Shown: positions 9,398-17,679 of the stretch, in pieces
Position numbering within the stretch: position 1 is the stretch's first letter
Layout of the letters: every line of letters starts with the position of its first letter
Assembly (NCBI GenBank): GCA_947627545.1
Contig: CANQWK010000001.1
Span: 79,473 to 143,472 of the forward strand
Direction: 5' to 3'
DNA length: 64,000 bases
DNA from: an uncultured Clostridia bacterium
GTDB lineage: Bacteria; Bacillota; Clostridia; Christensenellales; UBA1242
Notes under the pieces: generated by a model
Told to the model about the DNA's origin: nothing
The model's database searches: none
Seen by the model: the letters and a program-made list of their open reading frames with translations, nothing else
Translations under genes and position numbers: made by a program

Positions 9398-9736
9398 ATG
9401 AGAAGAAAAATTAAAGGTAAATTATATTATTTAGCCAGAGACGCTAAAAGCAGAATGAGAAATTACAACAAAGGCAAATCGTTTTTTGAACAATTGCCAT
9501 ATGCCAAACTTTCGTTAGGCGTGCAAGAACAAGAACTTTATGAGCGAGTTAAACGCCTTTTAACTAGAGATGAAATTGTTATTAATCCTATTCAAGAATT
9601 GATAGATAAAAAATATTATAGCACTCTATCAGGCGATGCCAAACAAAAATACATATTCGATTTAACAGAAAAATATAAAGAATTAAAAACTCGTTTTGAG
9701 CGTGAGCAGCAAGAAAATATTGCAGTTGGAATTTAA
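9398..9736 (+). CDS. Hypothetical small basic protein, 112 aa
   Basis: AGGGGG precedes ATG 9398. The protein is highly basic, predicted helical and soluble, with an Arg/Lys-rich N-terminus and a C-terminal charged helix. No known motif. It is transcribed alone in the divergent arrangement with the TM2 gene. Confidence 0.65.
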   Translation: MRRKIKGKLYYLARDAKSRMRNYNKGKSFFEQLPYAKLSLGVQEQELYERVKRLLTRDEIVINPIQELIDKKYYSTLSGDAKQKYIFDLTEKYKELKTRFEREQQENIAVGI

Positions 9737-9884
9737 AAAACATTGTTAAAATTAAAACGCATTTTAAAAAAAAGATAATTTTTATATTAAATTGCATATT
9801 TTAAATAAAAAAATGCGAGTTTTTTAACAAAAAACTGTAATTTTAAATAAAAAAAGCAATTTTGAGTATTTTTGTAAAAAAGTG

Positions 9885-9913
9885 TTGACTTTTGTAAAAA
9901 AATAAACTACAAT
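9885..9913 (+). promoter_or_regulatory. Sigma-A promoter TTGACT-N17-TACAAT, leaderless configuration
   Basis: -35 at 9885-9890, 17-base spacer, -10 at 9908-9913, six bases, then ATG at 9920. Transcription should start on the start codon. Confidence 0.75.
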
Positions 9914-9919
9914 AGAAAA

Positions 9920-10333
9920 ATGTGCAGTTTATACATTCAAACAAAAGCGGAAAATGACTATGAAATTTTACAAGCAATTAAAGATTACGTTGACATAGAG
10001 TACCCTGTTATAAATGGCAGTGTGGAAGATAATGTTAAAGCAATTTGTGTTGCCAGATTATGCAAAGCGATAGGCATTAATTGTGCCTATAATTTCAAAA
10101 ATACATTTTTTGATTTTTTTTCGTGCATTATGGGCGAAGTTATTGTAAACAAGTTAGGCATAAAAATTAAAATTGACAATTACAATCTTAAATATGCCAA
10201 ATTTGAAGATGTAAATATTATTTACACTGCAAGTATGTTGCTAGAAAACCCTAATTTAGACGAAGCATTTATAGATGTTTATAATTTGGCAGACAAATTT
10301 AAGCATATTATAACCAAATTAAAAAAAGTTTAG
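9920..10333 (+). CDS. Hypothetical protein, 137 aa
   Basis: No other start codon is available upstream and the next Met is at residue 71, so ATG 9920 is very probably the true start although the promoter leaves no room for a ribosome binding site. The protein is soluble, rich in Asn, Ile and Lys, with several scattered cysteines. No family recognised. Its stop codon lies in the terminator hairpin shared with the convergent lipoprotein gene. Confidence 0.7.
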   Translation: MCSLYIQTKAENDYEILQAIKDYVDIEYPVINGSVEDNVKAICVARLCKAIGINCAYNFKNTFFDFFSCIMGEVIVNKLGIKIKIDNYNLKYAKFEDVNIIYTASMLLENPNLDEAFIDVYNLADKFKHIITKLKKV

Positions 10334-10354
10334 CTGTTGCACTAAACTTTTTTT
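10321..10354. terminator. Bidirectional terminator overlapping both convergent stop codons
   Basis: Arms at 10321-10333 and 10342-10354 (13 bp, A-run to T-run) with an 8-base loop. Each arm carries one stop codon (TAG at 10333 and TAG read leftward at 10342). Confidence 0.85.
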
Positions 10355-11028
10355 GCTATAATATCGCTTGTTATTGCATCAATTAGAATGCCATATGTTT
10401 GGCCATCTACTCCAATTACGCCAACATACCAATAATAACTTTTAACTTCGCTAGATGAATAATCTTTTACAATTTTCATAACCACTTCAAAGTCGGTTTT
10501 ATTTTTTGCTAAATTTTGTAATTCATTGCTTAATTCAGCGTTAGCAACTTTTAAAGCAGCATCTTTATCTACTGCGAAATCTCCAACCGTATTTTCTAGT
10601 TGGCTAGAAAAACTAACTCCGTCAAAATTCAACTGAACGCTAACAACCGAATTATCATCTGCTCTTACGCCACAATCTGCTGAAAATGTGTTATCGTAAC
10701 CGCTAGCTTTTAATTCGCCTGACAAAATTTGGTCATTAATTGTTAAAGTATAATTACATTGTGTTATTGCAAGTGGATTATGGTCCAGCCTTGATAAAGT
10801 TAGCACGCCGAAATCAATCATATTGTTTTTAACTCCGTCAAGAGCGTAATTTTCTTCTCTTAAACCGGTTGAAAATGTTACACAATATGTATCGTTTTGA
10901 GCAACAAACAAATTGCAGCGTTCTTCAATTACATAGTCATCTATAACGACATTTGTGGTTTTTTTGCAGGCTGTAAAAGCCAAAAGCGAAAATGCCAACA
11001 TAGCAAAACATAAAATTTTCTTTTTCAT
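10342..11028 (-). CDS. Small lipoprotein, 228 aa, PepSY-like C-terminus possible
   Basis: The frame is open to 11085, but ATG 11028 is chosen because GAGGTG lies just upstream and the product then begins with a perfect lipoprotein signal ending in the lipobox LLAFTAC. The mature region has a beta-rich middle part. The C-terminal 80 residues (AALKVANAEL ... YYWYVGVIGVDGQTYGILID) resemble a PepSY-like module. Probably a secreted, lipid-anchored protein; role unknown. It is transcribed away from the radical SAM gene. Confidence 0.8.
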   Translation of the reverse strand: MKKKILCFAMLAFSLLAFTACKKTTNVVIDDYVIEERCNLFVAQNDTYCVTFSTGLREENYALDGVKNNMIDFGVLTLSRLDHNPLAITQCNYTLTINDQILSGELKASGYDNTFSADCGVRADDNSVVSVQLNFDGVSFSSQLENTVGDFAVDKDAALKVANAELSNELQNLAKNKTDFEVVMKIVKDYSSSEVKSYYWYVGVIGVDGQTYGILIDAITSDIIAKKV

Positions 11029-11078
11029 AAACACCTCATATAATTTTATTAGCTTGACCCAGCAATTAGAACAATCAG

Positions 11079-11107
11079 TTGACAAACAAAATTAAAAATT
11101 TTAAACT
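11079..11107 (+). promoter_or_regulatory. Sigma-A promoter TTGACA-N17-TAAACT, leaderless GTG start
   Basis: -35 at 11079-11084, -10 at 11102-11107, six bases, then GTG at 11114. There is no Shine-Dalgarno before the GTG. Confidence 0.65.
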
Positions 11108-11113
11108 ATTTTT

Positions 11114-11968
11114 GTGAATTGTGCAATTTGTCCGCGAAAATGCAATATAAATAGAGCAAAAAACCTTGGATTTTGCGGAGTTAAAGAAAAAATTAAAATA
11201 AGTAAAGTTATGTTGCACCAGTTTGAAGAGCCTATAATAAGCGTAAACAAAGGCAGTGGTGCAATATTTTTTGCCGGTTGCAATTTGAAATGTGTTTTTT
11301 GCCAGAATTATAAAATAAGCCATAAACTAAAAGGCAAATATATAAGCATAAAAAAATTGGCTAATATCTTTAAAAAATTAGAAAAAAAGGGAGCAACAAA
11401 TATCAATCTTGTTACTCCAACCCATTACACCACTCAAATTATTGACGCATTAAAAATATATAAGCCAAAAATTCCTGTTGTTTGGAACAGCAGCGGCTAC
11501 GAAACACCGCAAACAATAGAAATTTTAAAAGATTTTATTGATGTTTATTTGGTGGATTTAAAATATTTTTCCAATCAACTTGCGTTAAAATATAGTAAAG
11601 CAGGCGATTATTTTGAAAACGCCAGCGCATCAATTATTCAAATGAAAAAAAATCAACCAAAAGATATTATTGAAAATGGAATTATAAAAAAAGGCATAAT
11701 TATCCGCCACCTAGTTTTGCCTAGCCACACTGACGACAGCATAAAGTGTTTAAATTTTATTGAAAATAATTTAGGCACAAATACAATTGTAAGCATAATG
11801 AGCCAATATGAGCCAACATACGAAGCGGTTAATTACCCTGAAATTAATAAAAAAATAACTCCGCTTGAATATAAGCGAGTGGTGAACTACGCCATTAATT
11901 TAGGATTAAAAAATGCTTATGTTCAGGAACTTTCTAGTGCAAGTTCAATTTACACTCCAAAATTTTAA
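11114..11968 (+). CDS. Radical SAM protein of the PflX / PFL-activase-like family
   Basis: 284 residues with a GTG start. The N-terminus has a cysteine cluster (NCAICPRKC and GFCG) followed by the radical SAM motif GCNLKCVFCQNY, where CxxxCxxC binds the 4Fe-4S cluster that cleaves S-adenosylmethionine. The later pattern (LVTPTHYTTQI, VWNSSGYE, YLVDLKYF, IIRHLVLPSH) matches the PflX/COG1313 group, related to pyruvate formate-lyase activating enzymes. No glycyl radical enzyme gene is nearby, so the substrate is unknown. The start is supported by a promoter positioned for a leaderless transcript. Confidence 0.87.
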   Translation: MNCAICPRKCNINRAKNLGFCGVKEKIKISKVMLHQFEEPIISVNKGSGAIFFAGCNLKCVFCQNYKISHKLKGKYISIKKLANIFKKLEKKGATNINLVTPTHYTTQIIDALKIYKPKIPVVWNSSGYETPQTIEILKDFIDVYLVDLKYFSNQLALKYSKAGDYFENASASIIQMKKNQPKDIIENGIIKKGIIIRHLVLPSHTDDSIKCLNFIENNLGTNTIVSIMSQYEPTYEAVNYPEINKKITPLEYKRVVNYAINLGLKNAYVQELSSASSIYTPKF

Positions 11969-12080
11969 ATTAGAAAACATCAAAATTTAAAAACATTAAA
12001 ATTTTACTAAGTGTTAAATTTTTAATAAATGTTAAATCTTAATAATGCAGTTAAATTTAAAAAAAATTTTATTTTTACAA

Positions 12081-12106
12081 AAAAAATGAGCAATTTGCCC
12101 ATTTTT
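12081..12106. terminator. Bidirectional terminator between convergent genes
   Basis: An 11-bp stem with one mismatch (AAAAAATG.GC / GC.CATTTTTT), A-run on one side and T-run on the other. It lies between the radical SAM gene and the RpiB-like gene. Confidence 0.75.
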
Positions 12107-12128
12107 TGTTTTTTTAATTAAGTTGAGT

Positions 12129-12551
12129 TTAATATTTATTAATTCTTCTTATATGCCTGCCTCCCTCAAACTCACTTTTTAAAAACATTTTAACAATTTT
12201 AATGCACGCCCTAAAGCTTGTTAATCTTGCCCCCAAAGTAAGCACATTTGCATCTTCATCTTTGCGCGCCAAAAAAGCAGAAACTGTATCCAATGCACAC
12301 ACTGCCCTTATGCCCTTTTGCCTATTTGCCACAATGTTTGCACCAATTCCACTGCCACAAATAAAAATGCCAATATTATCTTTACTCTTTAACACTTCGC
12401 TAGTGGCTGGAGCAATAAAATCCGGATAGTCATCTTCTTTATTAAATTCTGTCGGACCCATGTATTTATATTCAATGTTATTCTTTTTAAAAAACTGCAT
12501 AAGTTTTTGTGAATAATCAAAGCCTGCATGGTCGCAAGAAATTATAATCAT
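12129..12551 (-). CDS. rpiB: RpiB/LacAB-family sugar-phosphate isomerase
   Basis: 140 residues, normal for RpiB, which interconverts ribose 5-phosphate and ribulose 5-phosphate. Seen: ISCDHAGFD at the N-terminus, the catalytic-cysteine loop FICGSGIGANIVANR, and ANVLTLGARL. Oddity: the family's RxHN stretch, whose His helps bind and open the sugar phosphate, reads RKDED here, so activity or substrate may differ. A good Shine-Dalgarno (AAGGAG) precedes the ATG. The two upstream genes (12572 and 13113) lie on the same strand and may be co-transcribed. Confidence 0.88.
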   Translation of the reverse strand: MIIISCDHAGFDYSQKLMQFFKKNNIEYKYMGPTEFNKEDDYPDFIAPATSEVLKSKDNIGIFICGSGIGANIVANRQKGIRAVCALDTVSAFLARKDEDANVLTLGARLTSFRACIKIVKMFLKSEFEGGRHIRRINKY

Positions 12552-12571
12552 AGTTTCTCCTTAAAACACTG

Positions 12572-13018
12572 TTAATTTTTAAATTCATGCCCACATTTTT
12601 CACAAAATTTTGCATTGCCACTATTTTTTGTTTTACATTCTGGGCAGGTTTTTAGCCCTAAACCGGTTTCTTGTTTTGCACCACAATGTTCACAATATTC
12701 GGCGTGTTTTGTAATAACCCTTCCGCATTTATCACACAACCTTACATTAGCTGTGCCTTGTATGGTTGAATCTTTAACCGATTTCCAACTGTTGATTAAA
12801 CTAAATGAAAGCATTAAAAAGAATATTCCAATCATGCCAATAATAAAAGCAAAAATACAAGCAATCACAATAATTACATATTTTGCCCAATGCGACATGT
12901 TTAAAACCGCATAAATTCCGCCAAAAATACTTCCGCCTGCCAACGCTAAACAGCAAACAGCAAGCAAAATGAACATAAATTTTCCATATCTGGTTGTTCT
13001 ATTTGATAATAATGCCAT
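12572..13018 (-). CDS. Membrane protein with C-terminal double zinc ribbons
   Basis: 148 residues. Two hydrophobic segments at about 13-35 and 44-70 are followed by two zinc ribbons (LCDKCGRV ... YCEHCGAK, and TCPECKTK ... FCEKCGHEF). The same zinc-ribbon style ends the neighbouring SPFH protein, which suggests that the two work together at the membrane. Shine-Dalgarno AGGAG. Function unknown. Confidence 0.8.
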   Translation of the reverse strand: MALLSNRTTRYGKFMFILLAVCCLALAGGSIFGGIYAVLNMSHWAKYVIIVIACIFAFIIGMIGIFFLMLSFSLINSWKSVKDSTIQGTANVRLCDKCGRVITKHAEYCEHCGAKQETGLGLKTCPECKTKNSGNAKFCEKCGHEFKN

Positions 13019-13039
13019 AATTTTCTCCTATTTAAATTA

Positions 13040-13090
13040 TTGTTTCTTTTCTATTACTTTTTTGCAAGAAAAGTAACAAAAGAAAAGTTA
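13040..13090. repeat. Imperfect inverted repeat between zinc-ribbon genes
   Basis: A T/C-rich arm (TTCTTTTCTATTACTTTT) is followed after a short loop by its A/G-rich near-complement, forming a long hairpin with a small bulge. It could be an attenuator or mRNA-stabilising hairpin between the genes starting at 14234 and 13018; there is no clean T-run. Confidence 0.5.
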
Positions 13091-13112
13091 AAAATTTTAT
13101 ATTTTAATCTTA

Positions 13113-14234
13113 TTATTTAACTTTTGTGCCGCAATGTTTACAGAATTTTGCATCTGGTGCTAGCGGCTTGCCACATTTTTTGCATACATCTGCACCAATT
13201 TCTAATTTTTCTCCGCAATTAACACAAAATTTGCTTCCTTTTGAAATTGGTTCGCCACATTTTGGACAAGACAAAGCCTGTGTTGCACCACATTCAGGAC
13301 AAAATTTAGATTTCCCTGGAATTGTTGCTCCGCATTTTACGCATTGAATTGTTACAGGTTTTCGGCTATCTTTTGCTGTTGCAACCGAATTTGCAAACAC
13401 TTCGCCAAGTTGTGCCCCTGCCCCTAAGCCTATGCCAAGCCCAGCAAGGTTGTTTCCACTAGGATTTTTTGCAGCATCGCCCATTGCATTTGCTGCTTTA
13501 TATTGAGTGTATGTGCCAATTTTATCGCCAATAACTCCCATTTTTGTGCGTTCGTCAAGCATTTTTTCAACATCGTCTGGCAAGGACAAATTTTCAATTA
13601 CAAAATTAGAAAGTTTTAAGCCAAGTGGAGCAAATTCTTCTTTGCTGTTCGCCTCCACAATTTTGCTAAGTTCTTTATAGTTCGCTGCCAAATCTAGTGC
13701 CGATAATTTACTTTCTCCTATTGCATCGGTTAAAATTTGAACCAAGGTTGATTTATATTGTGTAACTAAATCCGCAACGCGATAAACCGGGTTAGTTCCA
13801 AAACATTCTCGCATGAATTTTGTTGGGTCTTCCACCTTAAAGGCAAATGTGCCATATCCTCGCAAACGAATATGTCCAAAATCTACATCTCGCATCATAA
13901 TAGGATTTTGTGTTCCCCACTTTTGACCAATAAAACGCTTTGTGTTTACAAAATAAACTTCCGCTTTTATGCGGCTTTCCCCTTTTGTTGAAAGGCTTAA
14001 CATTTTAGTTAAAAACGGAATATTCTCAGTTGCCAATTTGTAAGTTCCTGGGCCAAAAACATCTGCAATTTCCCCTTTATGAACAAACACAGCAACCTGA
14101 CTTTCCCTAACAACTAAGGTTGAACTATTCATAATTTCTTGCCCAGCAGGAAGAGTAAAACGATAAACAATAATATCGTTGCTAGCATCTTTCCATTCAA
14201 TAACCGATAACATTTGTTTTTTTAAAAATCCCAT
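13113..14234 (-). CDS. SPFH-domain protein with C-terminal zinc ribbons (YdjI-like)
   Basis: 373 residues. Residues about 20-230 form an SPFH/band-7-type domain (SQVAVFVHKGEIADVFGPGTY, then MRDVDFGHIRLRGYG and a long helix). A Gly-rich segment follows, then three zinc ribbons (CVKCGATIPG..FCPECG; CPKCGEPI..FCVNCG; CKKCGKPL..FCKHCG). Proteins of this YdjI type form oligomers at membranes, in Bacillus linked to envelope stress. It is followed by another zinc-ribbon membrane protein on the same strand. Shine-Dalgarno AAGGAG. Confidence 0.88.
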   Translation of the reverse strand: MGFLKKQMLSVIEWKDASNDIIVYRFTLPAGQEIMNSSTLVVRESQVAVFVHKGEIADVFGPGTYKLATENIPFLTKMLSLSTKGESRIKAEVYFVNTKRFIGQKWGTQNPIMMRDVDFGHIRLRGYGTFAFKVEDPTKFMRECFGTNPVYRVADLVTQYKSTLVQILTDAIGESKLSALDLAANYKELSKIVEANSKEEFAPLGLKLSNFVIENLSLPDDVEKMLDERTKMGVIGDKIGTYTQYKAANAMGDAAKNPSGNNLAGLGIGLGAGAQLGEVFANSVATAKDSRKPVTIQCVKCGATIPGKSKFCPECGATQALSCPKCGEPISKGSKFCVNCGEKLEIGADVCKKCGKPLAPDAKFCKHCGTKVK

Positions 14235-14317
14235 AACAAACTCCTTAAATTAAAAATATTGTAGCATAAATAAAAACAGATTGCAAATGTTTTAATCTAT
14301 AAAACATTAACAAAAAA

Positions 14318-14347
14318 GGAATGAATAGTCTAGTTTACTATTATTCC
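14318..14347 (-). terminator. Terminator of the TVP38-like gene
   Basis: Read leftward: GGAATAATAGT ... ACTATTCATTCC stem (one mismatch), then TTTTTTG. It lies downstream of the gene ending at 14442. Confidence 0.75.
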
Positions 14348-14441
14348 AATTTAAAAATTATTACCTTTATTTCATTTTATTTTCTTTATTTTTAATTTTT
14401 ATATTTTTATTTATTTTGCATTAATGTTATTTTCTTTTTTA

Positions 14442-15365
14442 TTATTTTTTAACCTTTTGTTTATTTATATCTTTTTTAACGCTTTCTTCTAAATTTTTTT
14501 GTTGAATAGGAATTTTTTTGCTATTCGTTTGCAAATTTTCTTTATTTTCTTTTGTGCTTGTTAAATTTTCTTTATTAACGTTTGTTAAATTTTCTTTATT
14601 ATCATTTGAATTATTTATTGCTTTTGCTGCCTTTTTAGGACTAAACATTTGATGTAAAATTTCGTCAATTTTATCTTTAAATCTTATGCTTAAATAGAAC
14701 AATATTGCAATAATAACAATTATAATTCCCCAAACAACTAATCCCCAGCCGTGAAATGGAATTATTGCTCCGCTGCCAAAGAAAACTGCACAAAAAATTC
14801 CCAAGCCTCTTGCCAAAATGTTGGTCCAAAAGAAGAATGAAAAACTCATATTTGTTAGCCCTGCAATAACGCACAAAATGTCATCTGGAAAGCATGGGAA
14901 TAACATCATAAGGAAAAACAAATATTTTCCACCGCTCATTTTATCTATCCACTTTTCAGCGGTTTCTTTGCCTATCATCCAATTTAAAAATTTTCGCCCT
15001 GCTTTTCTTCCAATCCAAAACATAATTATGCTGCCAAACATAACGGCGGCATAACTCATAAAAAAGGCTTCCCACCTGCCAAAAATTATTGCTCCTGCAA
15101 CGGTAACAAACAAAGATGGTATTTGAAGAATTGTGGTTTGCAAAATTTGAAAAATAATAAAAATTATAAAACTAAACGCCCCACCTTTTTCCACAATGGC
15201 ACGAATTTTATCAACAGAATTTACTTTTTCCCAGCCGCCTGTTACACGCAAAATTATGTAAACAATTCCGCAAATTGCCGCCAACAAAACAATAACAAGA
15301 ATTAATCTCATTATCTTGCCATGAGTGGTTTTATTGTCAAAAAGGCGTTTCAATTTTTCTTTCAT
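14442..15365 (-). CDS. TVP38/TMEM64-family (VTT domain) integral membrane protein
   Basis: 307 residues with five to six membrane spans. The VTT signature is visible: PSLFVTVAGAIIFGRWEAF, GRKAGRKFL and FPCFPDDILCVIAGLTNMS, the last containing the conserved FP..P and GLT elements. Relatives are thought to act in lipid scrambling or undecaprenyl-phosphate transport. The C-terminal 60 residues are hydrophilic with a repeated NKENLT motif. No Shine-Dalgarno is present; TAAAAT lies six bases before the ATG, so this may be another leaderless gene, although without an extended -10 or a well-spaced -35. Confidence 0.88.
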   Translation of the reverse strand: MKEKLKRLFDNKTTHGKIMRLILVIVLLAAICGIVYIILRVTGGWEKVNSVDKIRAIVEKGGAFSFIIFIIFQILQTTILQIPSLFVTVAGAIIFGRWEAFFMSYAAVMFGSIIMFWIGRKAGRKFLNWMIGKETAEKWIDKMSGGKYLFFLMMLFPCFPDDILCVIAGLTNMSFSFFFWTNILARGLGIFCAVFFGSGAIIPFHGWGLVVWGIIIVIIAILFYLSIRFKDKIDEILHQMFSPKKAAKAINNSNDNKENLTNVNKENLTSTKENKENLQTNSKKIPIQQKNLEESVKKDINKQKVKK

Positions 15366-15506
15366 ATTATTATTTTATTTCAAAAAACATAAAAAATTGT
15401 TAATTTTAAATATTTTTTAAAATGTTTTGTAAATCATTTTTAACAATGCTAAAATTTTGGCATTATTTTTAATTTGTTTTATTAACTGTTTTAATTAAGT
15501 TGAAAT

Positions 15507-16916
15507 TTAAAAAAGTGTTTCAATTTTTAAAAGATTTGTGCAGCCCAACTCTTTAGGTGTGCCACATGTAATAACAATGCTATCATTTGATTTTGCAAGG
15601 TTAAGTTTTTTAACAAGGTTATTTGCAATTTTAAACATTTCATCAGTTGAATTATAAACTTTTGAAAGCACTGGTTTTATTCCCCAACAAAGTTCAAGTT
15701 GCCTATAAACTTTTTCATTAGGAGTAACCGCCACAATTGTGCTAGCAGGTCTAAAACGACTAACCATTTTTGCTGTTTGTCCGCTTGTGGTAAACGCCAC
15801 AATAAGTTTGCATTGCTTTAAAAAACTTGCATCTACTGCACTATGCGAAACAACATCGGTTATATCATTTAATTTTGTTTCACATTCTTTAAATTTAGCA
15901 TAATAATTTATATGTTTTTCAGTTTCTACACACACTTTAAACATAGTTTTTACCGCTTCAATTGGATATTTCCCTGAAGCCGTTTCACCCGACAACATTA
16001 CTGCGCTGCTACCGTCATAAACAGCGTTGGCAACATCGTTAATTTCCGCACGCGTTGCTCGGTTGTTTGTAATCATGCTTTCTAACATTTCAGTTGCTGT
16101 TATTGTTATTTTGCCCTTTTCTTTTGCACGTTTTATAATTGTTTTTTGAATATCTGGCAAACGTTCAATTGGAAGTTCAACGCCTAAATCTCCACGCGCC
16201 ACCATTACGCCATCACTTACATCTATAATTTCATCTAGGTTTTTTACCCCCAAAGCAGACTCAATTTTAGATATAATTTTCATGTTTCCGCCGTTTGAAT
16301 TTATAAAATCTTTAACCGCTAAAACATCTTGTTTGCCGTTTACAAAACTTATTGCAATTAAATCAATATCATTCTTTATTGCCCACAAAATGTCCGCTTT
16401 ATCTAAATTGTTTAAATATTCTGTTTTAAAATTTACATTCGGCATAAACAAACTTTTGTTGTTAAAAATTACGCCAGAATTTACTGCCTTTGTAACAATG
16501 TCTTTGCCTTTAATTTCAACAACTTTAAAAGTTATCATTCCATCGCACGCTAAAATTTTATTGCCCACTTTAACACTTTTAACAATTTCTGGCAGATTTA
16601 TGCTAACAATTTTATCACTACCCTCAATTTGACGCCCTGTAAAAACAAACTCCTGCCCACGCTTGATATTTACCGCACCGCTTTTAAAAGTTTTAACCCT
16701 TACCTCAGGGCCGCGAGTGTCTAACATAATTGGCAAAGGAATATTTAAATCCTTCCTTAATTTTAAAACATTTTTAACCAATAAATCCATATCCGGCTGT
16801 TTTGCATGCGAAAGATTAAGCCTAATTACATTAAGCCCATTTAAACACATTTTTTTCAATGTGTTATAATCAGCACAACTCGGCCCAAAGGTTGCCACAA
16901 TTTTTGTTTTTTTCAT
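15507..16916 (-). CDS. pyk: Pyruvate kinase
   Basis: 469 residues. Converts phosphoenolpyruvate and ADP to pyruvate and ATP, the last step of glycolysis. Motifs: TKIVATFGPSC at the N-terminus, NVIRLNLSHA, the active-site region ISKIESALGVKNLDEI with the catalytic Lys, VARGDLGVELP and the allosteric-domain AFTTSGQTAKMVSRFRP. It lacks the C-terminal PEP-utiliser extension found in some Bacilli. Shine-Dalgarno AAGGGGA. Transcribed alone, away from ssrA. Confidence 0.96.
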   Translation of the reverse strand: MKKTKIVATFGPSCADYNTLKKMCLNGLNVIRLNLSHAKQPDMDLLVKNVLKLRKDLNIPLPIMLDTRGPEVRVKTFKSGAVNIKRGQEFVFTGRQIEGSDKIVSINLPEIVKSVKVGNKILACDGMITFKVVEIKGKDIVTKAVNSGVIFNNKSLFMPNVNFKTEYLNNLDKADILWAIKNDIDLIAISFVNGKQDVLAVKDFINSNGGNMKIISKIESALGVKNLDEIIDVSDGVMVARGDLGVELPIERLPDIQKTIIKRAKEKGKITITATEMLESMITNNRATRAEINDVANAVYDGSSAVMLSGETASGKYPIEAVKTMFKVCVETEKHINYYAKFKECETKLNDITDVVSHSAVDASFLKQCKLIVAFTTSGQTAKMVSRFRPASTIVAVTPNEKVYRQLELCWGIKPVLSKVYNSTDEMFKIANNLVKKLNLAKSNDSIVITCGTPKELGCTNLLKIETLF

Positions 16917-17169
16917 TTTGTCCCCTTTTTTATTTCTAATTTTAATATATCTATTTTTCGCTTTTAATAATTATTTTTTATAGTATATCAAAATTTTTTA
17001 TATTTTAAAAGTAAATTAATAATATAAAAAATAAATAAAATTACATAAAATTTTTTAAAAATATAAAAAAACAATGTAAATTTTAAACATTTTTTTAATT
17101 TTCTTTAAAAAAAACACAATTTTTATAATTTTTTTGAAAAAATATATTTATATAATTATTGCAAATCTA
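16917..17169. other. AT-rich intergenic region, no gene seen
   Basis: Long A and T runs between the divergent pyk and ssrA genes. Nothing beyond the two genes' own control sites is visible. Confidence 0.6.
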
Positions 17170-17197
17170 TTGAAAATTTTTTTATTTATGATATAAT
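17170..17197 (+). promoter_or_regulatory. ssrA promoter TTGAAA-N16-TATAAT with extended -10
   Basis: -35 at 17170-17175, -10 at 17192-17197 preceded by TGA (extended -10). Transcription should start near 17204, leaving a 5' leader of about 58 bases to be removed, presumably by RNase P. Confidence 0.75.
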
Positions 17198-17261
17198 TAT
17201 AACATTGTTAAATAAATATAAAATATTTATTCATGCAATGCTTTACCTAATAGCGCAACGT

Positions 17262-17615
17262 GGGGATGACTTAGTTTCGACTGTCAAATTAATTGTTTAT
17301 ACGCATACCGAGCGACATCTCGATAAACATGTGTTCGTTAGCTCGAACTTAAACAAACGCTAAACAAGAAAATAAACTTGCTTACGCCGCTTAGTGCGTA
17401 GCCGCTAGTTTAAGGGTACCGATACTTTAAAGCCTAGCGTCGTTAATCGGTTAACGCTTTTAAGCATTGCCTAGTGATTAAAAGTGTACAAAATAGGCTA
17501 GTTAAAACAAAGTGTTAGCGAAGTTTGTTTTAGCAAAACTAGACACTAACTAAGTATGTAGAGTATGGGCAGTTCGTTTGTCAGGACAGGGGTGCAACTC
17601 CCCTCATCTCCACCA
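17262..17615 (+). ncRNA. ssrA: tmRNA (ssrA)
   Basis: Rescues stalled ribosomes with SmpB. The 5' end GGGGATGACTTAGTTTCGAC and the 3' end TCATCTCCACCA pair as the acceptor stem, and the T-arm (CAGGGGTGCAACTCCCCTC) is visible; CCA is encoded. The tag reading frame most likely resumes at GCT 17359 and stops at TAG 17392-17394, giving AKQENKLAYAA. The terminal AYAA differs from the usual ALAA by one residue. Length about 354 bases is normal for a one-piece tmRNA. The prophage is inserted at its 3' end without altering the RNA. Confidence 0.95.
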
Positions 17616-17617
17616 AA
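17591..17617. repeat. attL core, 27-bp direct repeat (ssrA 3' end)
   Basis: Identical to 32251-32277. It covers the T-arm and acceptor-stem 3' half plus CCA of the tmRNA, the usual target of ssrA-specific tyrosine integrases. Confidence 0.92.
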
Positions 17618-17679
17618 TAGCACAATATATTGTGCTTTTAAAATGGCTTAATCACATAATATGGTGTATGTTGATTAGG

